A stretch of DNA of 64,000 bases from Hippophae tibetana (Eukaryota > Streptophyta > Magnoliopsida > Rosales > Elaeagnaceae). The position numbers were made by a program, and so were the translations under genes. The notes beneath the pieces are model-generated. The model was given only the letters and a program-made list of their open reading frames with translations. It was not told the DNA's origin and ran no database searches. Where the stretch lies: the NCBI GenBank assembly GCA_037013495.1, contig JAZDXN010000024.1:992001-1056000 (forward strand), written 5' to 3'. This document shows positions 35,001 to 47,600 of the stretch, piece after piece (positions within the stretch are counted from its first letter, which is position 1; each line of letters begins with the position of its first letter).

Positions 35001-38000
35001 TACTTATCATTATTAATTATTTTATGAATTCAATATTCTTACCTTATTTATAAGTTATTCTTGTAGTGTTATAATTTTCCATATTGAATTTAACTTTATT
35101 TTTACCTGTCTCTCTCAAAATCTTGGTTCCAAACGAATTCGAAGAGTAAGGAGCTAGTAAAGATGTTGAGAAATATTGTGAACATAAACCTTTGAAATAT
35201 TTCGTGCTAGGTAATAATATGTTTACAAATAATTTATGCACCAAACTCTAGTCATTACCTTTTCCCATTTGGTAGGTTGGTAACCAAATTCGGTTGAATT
35301 GGACTCGGAAGCAAGACTTTCAAAAGAAAGAAAATAGTGAGGAAACATGAGTATGAATAAATAAATGGAAAAAAAACTTAAACTTTTTTTTTGTCTTTTT
35401 TGCAAAGGTAGGCAATGGAAACAAATACTTTAAATTGTAATTCCTTATAACTATGATATATTTAAATGGAAATTATTATATCTTAAAATGCGAAACAATC
35501 AAAATTTAGAAATTTTGTATATTAATTTTTATATAAGAGATAAATACTTATCATTATTAATTATTTTATGAATTCAATATTCTTTACTTATTTATAAGTT
35601 ATTCTTGTAGTGTTGGAATTTTCCGTATTGAATTTAACTTTATTTTTACCTATCTCTCCCAGAATCTAGGTTCCAAACGAATTCGAAGAGTAAGAAGCAA
35701 ATAAGGATGTTTAGAAATATTGTGCCCATAAACCATAGAAATATTTCGGGACAGGTAATAATATATTTACAAATAATTTATGCACCAAACTCCTGTCATT
35801 ACATTTTCCCGTTTGGTAGGTTGGTAACCAAATTCGGTTGAATTGGGCTCGGAAGCAAGACTTTAAAAGGAAAGAAAATAGTGAAAACATGAGTATGAAT
35901 AAATAAATAAATAAAAAACTTAAACATTTTTTTTTGTCTTTTTTGCAAAGGTAGGCAATGGAAACAAATACTCTAAATTGTAATTCCTTATAACTCTGTT
36001 ATGTTTAAATGGAAATTATTATATCTTAAAATGCGAAACAATCAAAATTTAGAAATTTTGTATATTAATTTTTATATAAGAGATAAATACTTATCATTAT
36101 TAATTATTTTATGAATTCAATACTCTTAACTTATTTATAAGTTATTCTTGTAGTGTTGGAATTTTCCGTATTGAATTTAACTTTATTTTTACCTATCTCT
36201 CCCAGAATCTAGGTTCCAAACGAATTCGAAGAGTAAGAAGCAAATAAGGATGTTTAGAAATATTGTGCCCATAAACCATAGAAATATTTCGGGACAGGTA
36301 ATAATATATTTACAAATAATTTATGCACCAAACTGCTGTCATTACATTTTCCCGTTTGGTAGGTTGGTAACCAAATTCGGTTGAATTGGGCTCGGAAGCA
36401 AGAGTTTAAAAGGAAAGAAAGTAGTGAGAAAACATGAGTATGAATAAATAAATAAATAAAAAACTTAAACATTTTTTTTTGTCTCTTTTGCTAAGGTAGG
36501 CAAGGGAAATAAATACTCTAAATTGTAATTCCTTATAACTATGTTATATTTAAATGGAAATTATAATATCTTAAAATGCGAAACAATCAAAATTTAGATA
36601 TTTTGTATATTAATTTTTATATAAGACGTAAATACTTATCATTATTAATTATTTTATGAATTCAATATTCTTAACTTATTTATAAGTTATTCTTGTAGTG
36701 TTATAATTTTCCATATTGAATTTAACTTTATTTTTACCTGTCTCTCTCAAAATCTTGGTTCCAAACGAATTCGAAGAGTAAGGAGCTAGTAAAGATGTTG
36801 AGAAATATTGTGAACATAAACCTTTGAAATATTTCGTGCTAGGTAATAATATGTTTACAAATAATTTATGCACCAAACTCTAGTCATTACCTTTTCCCAT
36901 TTGGTAGGTTGGTAACCAAATTCGGTTGAATTGGACTCGGAAGCAAGACTTTCAAAAGAAAGAAAATAGTGAGGAAACATGAGTATGAATAAATAAATGG
37001 AAAAAAAACTTAAACTTTTTTTTTGTCTTTTTTGCAAAGGTAGGCAATGGAAACAAATACTTTAAATTGTAATTCCTTATAACTATGATATATTTAAATG
37101 GAAATTATTATATCTTAAAATGCGAAACAATCAAAATTTAGAAATTTTGTATATTAATTTTTATATAAGAGATAAATACTTATCATTATTAATTATTTTA
37201 TGAATTCAATATTCTTTACTTATTTATAAGTTATTCTTGTAGTGTTGGAATTTTCCGTATTGAATTTAACTTTATTTTTACCTATCTCTCCCAGAATCTA
37301 GGTTCCAAACGAATTCGAAGAGTAAGAAGCAAATAAGGATGTTTAGAAATATTGTGCCCATAAACCATAGAAATATTTCGGGACAGGTAATAATATATTT
37401 ACAAATAATTTATGCACCAAACTCCTGTCATTACATTTTCCCGTTTGGTAGGTTGGTAACCAAATTCGGTTGAATTGGGCTCGGAAGCAAGACTTTAAAA
37501 GGAAAGAAAATAGTGAAAACATGAGTATGAATAAATAAATAAATAAAAAACTTAAACATTTTTTTTTGTCTTTTTTGCAAAGGTAGGCAATGGAAACAAA
37601 TACTCTAAATTGTAATTCCTTATAACTCTGTTATGTTTAAATGGAAATTATTATATCTTAAAATGCGAAACAATCAAAATTTAGAAATTTTGTATATTAA
37701 TTTTTATATAAGAGATAAATACTTATCATTATTAATTATTTTATGAATTCAATACTCTTAACTTATTTATAAGTTATTCTTGTAGTGTTGGAATTTTCCG
37801 TATTGAATTTAACTTTATTTTTACCTATCTCTCCCAGAATCTAGGTTCCAAACGAATTCGAAGAGTAAGAAGCAAATAAGGATGTTTAGAAATATTGTGC
37901 TCATAAACCATAGAAATATTTCGGGACAGGTAATAATATATTTACAAATAATTTATGCACCAAACTGCTGTCATTACATTTTCCCGTTTGGTAGGTTGGT

Positions 38001-38694
38001 AACCAAATTCGGTTGAATTGGGCTCGGAAGCAAGAGTTTAAAAGGAAAGAAAGTAGTGAGAAAACATGAGTATGAATAAATAAATAAATAAAAAACTTAA
38101 ACATTTTTTTTTGTCTCTTTTGCTAAGGTAGGCAAGGGAAATAAATACTCTAAATTGTAATTCCTTATAACTATGTTATATTTAAATGGAAATTATAATA
38201 TCTTAAAATGCGAAACAATCAAAATTTAGATATTTTGTATATTAATTTTTATATAAGACGTAAATACTTATCATTATTAATTATTTTATGAATTCAATAT
38301 TCTTTACTTATTTATAAGTTATTCTTGTAGTGTTGGAATTTTCCGTATTGAATTTAACTTTATTTTTACCTATCTCTCCCAGAATCTAGGTTCCAAACGA
38401 ATTCGAAGAGTAAGAAGCAAATAAGGATGTTTAGAAATATTGTGCCCATAAACCATAGAAATATTTCGGGACAGGTAATAATATATTTACAAATAATTTA
38501 TGCACCAAACTCCTGTCATTACATTTTCCCGTTTGGTAGGTTGGTAACCAAATTCGGTTGAATTGGGCTCGGAAGCAAGACTTTTAAAGGAAAGAAATTA
38601 GTGAGGAAACATGAGTATGAATAAATAAATGGAAAAAAAACTTAAACTTTTTTTTTGTCTTTTTTGCAAAGGTAGGCAATGGAAACAAATACTT
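31629..38694 (+). repeat. 7066-bp higher-order unit, copy 2
   Basis: Direct tandem copy of 24563-31628. After the unit, a G against A difference at 38734/31668 and then a change of c block (CAATATTC against CAATACTC at about 38844/31778) show the end of the repeat. The right boundary may lie up to about 150 bp further right. Confidence 0.9.
34808..38070 (+). repeat. Trimeric repeat nested in unit copy 2
   Basis: Counterpart of 27742-31004, with monomers at 34808, 35352, 35894, 36439, 36984 and 37526 followed by the chimera at 38071. Its presence in both copies shows that the trimer amplification came before the 13-monomer duplication. Confidence 0.85.
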
Positions 38695-40794
38695 TAAATT
38701 GTAATTCCTTATAACTATGATATATTTAAATGGGAATTATTATATCTTAAAATGCGAAACAATCAAAATTTAGAAATTTTGTATATTAATTTTTATATAA
38801 GAGATAAATACTTATCATTATTAATTATTTTATGAATTCAATATTCTTTACTTATTTATAAGTTATTCTTGTAGTGTTGGAATTTTCCGTATTGAATTTA
38901 ACTTTATTTTTACCTATCTCTCCCAGAATCTAGGTTCCAAACGAATTCGAAGAGTAAGAAGCAAATAAGGATGTTTAGAAATATTGTGCCCATAAACCAT
39001 AGAAATATTTCGGGACAGGTAATAATATATTTACAAATAATTTATGCACCAAACTCCTGTCATTACATTTTCCCGTTTGGTAGGTTGGTAACCAAATTCG
39101 GTTGAATTGGGCTCGGAAGCAAGACTTTAAAAGGAAAGAAAATAGTGAGAAAACATGAGTATGAATAAATAAATAAATAAAAAACTTAAACATTTTTTTT
39201 TGTCTTTTTTGCAAAGGTAGGCATTGGAAACAAATACTTTAAATTGTAATTCCTTATAACTATGATATATTTAAATGGAAATTATTATATCTTAAAATGC
39301 GAAACAATCAAAATTTAGAAATTTTGTATATTAATTTTTATATAAGAGATAAATACTTATCATTATTAATTATTTTATGAATTCAATATTCTTTACTTAT
39401 TTATAAGTTATTCTTGTAGTGTTGGAATTTTCCGTATTGAATTTAACTTTATTTTTACCTATCTCTCCCAGAATCTAGGTTCCAAACGAATTCGAAGAGT
39501 AAGAAGCAAATAAGGATGTTTAGAAATATTGTGCCCATAAACCATAGAAATATTTCGGGACAGGTAATAATATATTTACAAATAATTTATGCACCAAACT
39601 CCTGTCATTACATTTTCCCGTTTGGTAGGTTGGTAACCAAATTCGGTTGAATTGGGCTCGGAAGCAAGACTTTAAAAGGAAAGAAAATAGTGAGAAAACA
39701 TGAGTATGAATAAATAAATAAATAAAAAACTTAAACATTTTTTTTTGTCTTTTTTGCAAAGGTAGGCATTGGAAACAAATACTCTAAATTGTAATTCCTT
39801 ATAACTCTGGTATGTTTAAATGGAAATTATTATATCTTAAAATGCGAAACAATCAAAATTTAGAAATTTTGTATATTAATTTTTATATAAGAGATAAATA
39901 CTTATCATTATTAATTATTTTATGAATTCAATACTCTTAACTTATTTATAAGTTATTCTTGTAGTGTTGGAATTTTCCGTATTGAATTTAACTTTATTTT
40001 TACCTATCTCTCCCAGAATCTAGGTTCCAAACGAATTCGAAGAGTAAGAAGCAAATAAGGATGTTTAGAAATATTGTGCCCATAAACCATAGAAATATTT
40101 CGGGACAGGTAATAATATATTTACAAATAATTTATGCACCAAACTCCTGTCATTACATTTTCCCGTTTGGTAGGTTGGTAACCAAATTCGGTTAAATTGG
40201 GCTCGGAAGCAAGAGTTTAAAAGGAAAGAAAGTAGTGAGAAAACATGAGTATGAATAAATAAATAAATAAAAAACTTAAACATTTTTTTTTGTCTCTTTT
40301 GCTAAGGTAGGCAAGGGAAATAAATACTCTAAATTGTAATTCCTTATAACTATGTTATATTTAAATGGAAATTATAATATCTTAAAATGCGAAACAATCA
40401 AAATTTAGATATTTTGTATATTAATTTTTATATAAGACGTAAATACTTATCATTATTAATTATTTTATGAATTCAATATTCTTAACTTATTTATAAGTTA
40501 TTCTTGTAGTGTTATAATTTTCCATATTGAATTTAACTTTATTTTTACCTGTCTCTCTCAAAATCTTGGTTCCAAACGAATTCGAAGAGTAAGGAGCTAG
40601 TAAAGATGTTGAGAAATATTGTGAACATAAACCTTTGAAATATTTCGTGCTAGGTAATAATATGTTTACAAATAATTTATGCACCAAACTCTAGTCATTA
40701 CCTTTTCCCATTTGGTAGGTTGGTAACCAAATTCGGTTGAATTGGACTCGGAAGCAAGACTTTCAAAGGAAAGAAAATAGTGAGAAAACATGAG
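38695..40794 (+). repeat. Continuation of the ATGTTTAGAAAT subfamily (M72-M75)
   Basis: Starts at 38616, 39160, 39705 and 40250. M72 and M73 are near-identical over their right halves, with 545-bp spacing. M73 and M74 share AGGCATTGG. M74 matches nested type 3 (AACTCTGGTATG here) and M75 nested type 1. This looks like the same amplification outside the 7066-bp unit. Confidence 0.75.
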
Positions 40795-41339
40795 TATGAA
40801 TAAATAAATAAATAAAAAACTTAAACATTTTTTTTTGTCTCTTTTGCTAAGGTAGGCAAGGGAAATAAATACTCTAAATTGTAATTCCTTATAACTATGT
40901 TATATTTAAATGGAAATTATAATATCTTAAAATGCGAAACAATCAAAATTTAGATATTTTGTATATTAATTTTTATATAAGACGTAAATACTTATCATTA
41001 TTAATTATTTTATGAATTCAATATTCTTAACTTATTTATAAGTTATTCTTGTAGTGTTATAATTTTCCATATTGAATTTAACTTTATTTTTACCTATCTC
41101 TCTCAAAATCTAGGTTCCAAACGAATTCGAAGAGTAAGAAGCAAGTAAAGATGTTGAGAAATATTACGCCCAAAAACCATTGAAATAATTTGGGCTAGGT
41201 AATAATATGTTTACAAATAATTTATGCACCAAACTCTAGTCATTACCTTTTCCCATTTGGTAGGTTGGTAACCAAATTCGGTTGAATTGGGCTCAGAAGC
41301 AAGACTTTCAAAAGAAAGAAAATAGTGAGGAAACATGAG
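40795..41339 (+). repeat. Chimeric monomer M76
   Basis: The left half is nested type 1 (GTCTCTTTTGCTAAGG, AAGACGTAAAT, GTTATAATTTTCC). From about 41093 it reads CCTATCTCTCTCAAAATC and the hairpin d haplotype. The switch is again between the two EcoRI sites. The copy ends with ATGAGTATTAATAAAT. Confidence 0.75.
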
Positions 41340-42974
41340 TATTAATAAATAAATGGAAAAAAAACTTAAACTTTTTTTTTTGTCTTTTTTGCAAAGGTAG
41401 GCAATGGAAACAAATACTTTAAATTGTAATTCCTTATAACTATGATATATTTAAATGGAAATTATTATATCTTAAAATGCGAAACAATCAAAATTTAGAA
41501 ATTTTGTATATTAATTTTTATATAAGAGATAAATACTTATCATTATTAATTATTTTATGAATTCAATATTCTTTACTTATTTATAAGTTATTCTTGTAGT
41601 GTTGGAATTTTCCGTATTGAATTTAACTTTATTTTTACCTATCTCTCCCAGAATCTAGGTTCCAAACGAATTCGAAGAGTAAGAAGCAAATAAGGATGTT
41701 GAGAAATATTGTGAACATAAACCATAGAAATATTTCGGGATAGGTAATAATATATTTACAAATAATTTATGCAGCAAACTCTTGTCATTACCTTTTCCCA
41801 TTTGGTAGGTTTTTAACCAAATTCGGTTGAATTGGGCTCGGAAGCAAGACTTTGAAAGGAAAGAAAATAGTGAGAAAACATGAGTATGAATAAATAAATG
41901 GAAAAAAAAACTTAAAATTTTTTTTGTCTTTTTTGCAAAGGTAGGAAAGGGAAATAAATACTCTAAATTGTAATTCCTTATAACAATGATATATTTAAAT
42001 GGAAATTATTATATCTTAAAATGCGAAACAATAAAAATTTAGAAATTTTGTATATTAATTTTTATATAAGAGATAAATACTTATCATTATTAATTATTTT
42101 ATGAATTCAATATTCTTTACTTATTTATAAGTTATTCTTGTAGTGTTGGAATTTTCCGTATTGAATTTAACTTTATTTTTACCTATCTCTCCCAGAATCT
42201 AGGTTCCAAACGAATTCGAAGAGTAAGAAGCAAGTAAGGATGTTGAGAAATATTGTCCCCATAAACCATAGAAATATTTCGGGACAGGTAATAATATATT
42301 TACAAATAATTTATGCACCAAACTCCTGTCATTACCTTTTCCCGTTTGGTAGGTTGGTAACCAAATTCGGTTGAATTGGGCTCGGAAGCAAGACTTTCAA
42401 AGGAAAGAAAATAGTGAGAAAACATGAGTATGAATAAATAAATAAATAAAAAACTTAAACATTTTTTTTTTGTCTTTTTTGCAAAGGTTGGCAATGGAAA
42501 CAAATACTCTAAATTGTAATTCCTTATAACTATGATATATTTAAATGGAAATTATTATATCTTAAAATGCGAAACAATCAAAATTTAGAAATTTTGTATA
42601 TTAATTTTTATATAAGAGATAAATACTTATCATTATTAATTATTTTATGAATTCAATACTCTTAACTTATTTATAATTTATTCTTGTAGAGTTAGAATTT
42701 TCCGTATTGAATTTAACTTTATTTTTACCTGTCTCTCTCAAAATCTTGGTTCCAAACGAATTCGAAGAGTAAGGAGCTAGCAAAGATGTTGAGAAATATT
42801 GTGCCCATAAACCTTTGAAATATTTCGTGCTAGGTAATAATATGTTTACAAATAATTTATGCACCAAACTCTAGTCATTACCTTTTCCCATTTGGTAGGT
42901 TGGTAACCAAATTCGGTTGAATTAGGCTCGGAAGCAAGACTTTCAAAGGGAAGAAAACAGTTAGAAAACATGAG
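41340..42974 (+). repeat. Mixed monomers M77-M79
   Basis: Starts at 41340, 41885 and 42429. M77 combines GTGAACATAAACC with CATAG and CGGGATAGG and has GGTAGGTTTTTAACC in the tail. M78 has an A9 run and ATTGTCCCCATAAAC. M79 is A-like with TTTATAATTTATTC and TGTAGAGTTAG. Confidence 0.7.
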
Positions 42975-44606
42975 TATGAATAAATAAAGGGAAAAAGAAC
43001 TTAAATTTTTTTTTTATCTTTTTTGCAAAGGTAGGCAAGGGAAATAAATACTCTAAATTGTAATTCCTTATAACTATGATATATTTAAATAGAAATTATT
43101 ATATCTTAAAATGCGACACAATCAACATTTAGAAATTTTGCTTATTAATTTTTATATAAGAGATAAATACTTATCATTTTTAATTATTATATGAATTCAA
43201 TATTTTTAACTTATTTATAATTTATTCTTGTAGGGTTGGAATTTTCCGTATTGAATTTAACTTTATTTTTACCTATCTCTCCCAGAATCTAGGTTCCAAA
43301 CGAATTCGAAGAGTAAGAAGCAAATAAGGATGTTGAGAAATATTGTGCCCATAAACCATAGAAATATTTCGGGACAGGTAATAATATATTTACAAATAAT
43401 TTATGCACCAAACTCCTGTCATTACCTTTTCCCGTTTGTTAGGTTGGTAACCAAATTCGGTTGAATTGGGCTCGGAAGCAAGACTTTGAAAGGAAAGAAA
43501 ATAATGAGAAAACATGAGTATGAATAAATAAATGGAAAAAAAACTTAAACTTTTTTTTTGTCTTTTTTGCAAAGGTAGGCAATAGAAACAAATACTCTAA
43601 ATTGTAATTCCTTATAACTATGATATATTTAAATGGAAATTATTATATCTAAAAATGCGAAACAATCAAAATTTAGAATTTTTTTATATTAATTTCTATA
43701 TAAGAGGTAAATACTTATCATCATTAATTATTTTATAAATTCAATATTCTTAACTTATTTATAAGTTATTCTTGTAGTTTTGGAATTTTACGTATTAAAT
43801 TTAAATTTATTTTTACCTATCTCTCCCAAAATCTAGGTTCCAAACGAATTCGAAGAGTAAGAAACAATTAAGGATGTTGAGAAATATTGTGCCCATAAAC
43901 CATAGAAATATTTCGGGATAGGTAATAATATATTTATAAATAATTTATGCACCAAACTCCTCTCATTACCTTTTCCCATTTGGTAGGTCTGTAACCAAAT
44001 TCGGTTGAATTTGGCTCGGAAGCAAGACTTTGAAAGGAAAGAAAATAGTGAGAAAACATGAGTACGAATAAATAAATGGAAAAAAAACTTAAAATTTTTT
44101 TTTGTCTTTTTTGCAAAGGTAGGAAAGGGAAATAAATACTCTAAATTGTAATTCCTTATAACTATGATATATTTAAATGGAAATTATTATATCTTAAAAT
44201 GCGAAACAATCAAAATTTAGAAATTTTGTATAGTAATTTTTATATAAAAGTTAAATAATTATCATTTTTAATTATTTTATCAATTCAATACTCTTAACTT
44301 ATTTATAAGTTATTCTTGTAGTGTTAGAATTTTCCGTATTGAATTTAACTTTATTTTTACCTGTCTCTCTCAAAATCTTGGTTCCAAACGAATTCGAAGA
44401 GTAAGGAGCTAGCAAAGATGTTGAGAAATATTGTGCCCATAAACATTTGAAATATTTCGTGCTAGGTAATAATATGTTTACAAATAATTTATGCACCAAA
44501 CTCTAGTCATTACCTTTTCCCATTTGGTAGGTTGGTAACCAAATTCGGTTGAATTAGGCTCGGAAGCAAGACTTTCAAAGGAAAGAAAACAGTGAGAAAA
44601 CATGAG
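42975..44606 (+). repeat. Most divergent monomers in the window (M80-M82)
   Basis: Starts at 42975, 43519 and 44063. They carry many changes not seen elsewhere: AATAAAGGGAAAAAG, GCGACACAATC, TGTAGGGTTGG, CAATAGAAAC, CTAAAAATGCG, GAAACAATTAAGG, ATTTATAAATAA, CTCCTCTCATT, AGGTCTGTAACC, GAGTACGAAT, TATAGTAATT and TTATCAATTC. They look less homogenised than their neighbours, so they may be older copies. Confidence 0.7.
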
Positions 44607-47600
44607 TATGAATAAATAAATAAATAAAAAACTTAAACTTTTTTTTTGTCTTTTTTGCAAAGGTAGGCAATGGAAACAAATACTCTAAATTGTAATTCCT
44701 TATAACTATGATATATTTAAATGGAAATTATTATATCTTAAAATGCGAAACAATCAAAATTTAGAAATTTTGTATATTAATTTCTATATAAGAGATAAAT
44801 ACTTATCATTATTAATTATTTTATAAATTCAATATTATTAAATTATTTATAAGTTATTCTTGTAGTTTTGGAATTTTACGTATTAAATTTAAATTTATTT
44901 TTACCTATCTCTCCCAAAATCTAGGTTCCAAACGAATTCGAAGAGTAAGAAGCAAATAAGGATGTTGAGAAATATTGTGAACATAAACCATAGAAATATT
45001 TCGAGCTAGGTAATAATATGTTTACAAATAATTTATGCACCAAACTCTTGTCATTACCTTTTCCCATTTGGTAGGTTGGTAACCAAATTCGGTTGAATTG
45101 GGCTCGGAAGCAAGACTTTAAAAGGAAAGAAAATAGTGAGAAAACATGAGTATGAATAAATAAATGGAAAAAAAACTTAGACTTTTTTTTTGTCTTTTTT
45201 GCAAAGGTAGGCAATGGAAACAAATACTCTAAATTGTAATTCCTTATAACTATGATATATTTAAATGGAAATTATTATATCTTAAAATGCGAAACAAACA
45301 AAATTTAGAAATTTTGTATATTAATTTTTATATAAGAGGTAAATACTTATCATTATTAATTATTTTATGAATTCAATATTCTTAACTTATTTATAAGTTA
45401 TTCTTGTAGTGTTAGAATTTTCCGTATTGAATTTAACTTTATTTTTACCTGTCTCTCTCAAAATCTTGGTTCCAAACAAATTCGAAGAGTAAGAAGCAAG
45501 TAAGGATGTTGAGAAATATTGTGAACATAAACCTTTGAAATATTTCGTGCTAGGTAATAATATGTTTACAAATAATTTATGCACCAAACTCTAGTCATTA
45601 CCTTTTCTCATTTGGTAGGTTGGTAACCAAATTCGGTTGAATTGGGCTCGGAAGCAAGACTTTCAAAAGAAATAAAATAGTGAGGAAACATGAGTATGAA
45701 TAAATAAATGGAAAAAAAACTTAAACTTTTTTTTTTCTCTTTTTTGCAAAGGCAGGCAATGGAAACAAATACTTTAAATTGTAATTCCTTATAACTATGA
45801 TATATTTAAATGGAAATTATTATATCTTAAAATGCGAAACAATCAAAATTTAGAAATGTTGTATATTAATTTTTATATAAGAGATAAATACTTATCATTA
45901 TTAATTATTTTATGAATTCAATATTCTTTACTTATTTATAAGTTATTCTTGTAGTGTTGGAATTTTCCGTATTGAATTTAACTTTATTTTTACCTATCTC
46001 TCCCAGAATCTAGGTTCCAAAACGAATTCGAAGAGTAAGAAGCAAATAAGGATGTTGAGAAATATTGTGAACATAAACCACAGAAATATTTCGAGCTAGG
46101 TAATAATATGTTTACAAATAATTTATGCACCAAACTCTTGTCATTACCTTTTCCCATTTGGTAGGTTGGTAACCAAATTCGGTTGAATTGGGCTCGGAAG
46201 CAAGACTTTAAAAGGAAAGAAAATAGTGAGAAAACATGAGTATGAATAAATAAATGGAAAAAAAACTTAGACTTTTTTTTTTGTCTTTTTTGCAAAGGTA
46301 GGCAATGGAAACAAATACTCTAAATTGTAATTCCTTATAACTATGATATATTTAAATGGAAATTATTATATCTTAAAATGCGAAACAAACAAAATTTAGA
46401 AATTTTGTATATTAATTTTTATATAAGAGGTAAATACTTATCATTATTAATTATTTTATGAATTCAATATTCTTAACTTATTTATAAGTTATTCTTGTAG
46501 TGTTGGAATTTTCCGTATTGAATTTAACTTTATTTTTACCTGTCTCTCTCAAAATCTTGGTTCCAAACGAATTCGAAGAGTAAGAAGCAAGTAAGGATGT
46601 TGAGAAATATTGTGAACATAAACCTTTGAAATATTTCGTGCTAGGTAATAATATGTTTACAAATAATTTATGCACCAAACTCTAGTCATTACCTTTTCCC
46701 ATTTGGTAGGTTGGTAACCAAATTCGGTTGAATTAGGCTCGGAAGCAAGACTTTCAAAGGAAAGAAAACAGTTAGAAAACATGAGTATGAATAAATAAAT
46801 GGAAAAAAAACTTAAAATTTTTTTTTATCTTTTTTGCAAAGGTAGGCAAGGGAAATAAATACTCTAAATTGTAATTCCTTATAACTATGATATATTTAAA
46901 TAGAAATTATTATATCTTAAAATGCGAAACAATCAACATTTAGAAATTTTGCTTATTAATTTTTATATAAGAGATAAACACTTATCATTTTTAATTATTT
47001 AATGATTTCAATATTCTTAACTTATTTATAAGTTATTCTTGTAGTGTTGGAATTTTCCGTATTGAATTTAACTTTATTCTTACCTCTCTCTCTCAAAATC
47101 TAGGTTCCAAACGAATTCGAAGAGTAAGAAGCAAATAAGGATGTTGAGAAATATTGTGAACATAAACCATAGAAATATTTCGAGCTAGGTAATAATATGT
47201 TTACAAATAATTTATGCACCAAACTCTTGTCATTACCTTTTCCCATTTGGTAGGTTGGTAACCAAATTCGGTTGAATTGGGCTCGGAAGCAAGACTTTAA
47301 AAGGAAAGAAAATAGTGAGAAAACATGAGTATGAATAAATAAATGGAAAAAAAACTTAAACTTTTTTTTTGTCTTTTTTGCAAAGGTAGGCAATGGAAAC
47401 AAATACTCTAAATTGTAATTCCTTATAACTATGATATATTTAAATGGAAATTATTATATCTTAAAATGCGAAACAATCAAATTTAGAAATTTTGTATATT
47501 AATTTTTATATAAGAGATAAATACTTATCATTATTAATTATTTTATGAATTCAATATTCTTTACTTTTTTATAAGTTATTCTTGTAGTGTTGGAATTTTC

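Noticed and set aside
24563-38694. The 7066-bp duplication being purely an assembly artefact
   Set aside because: A few real differences separate the copies and the junction lies inside a monomer identical in both parents, as unequal exchange predicts. An artefact is not excluded without long reads, so I keep the feature with that caveat in the finding.
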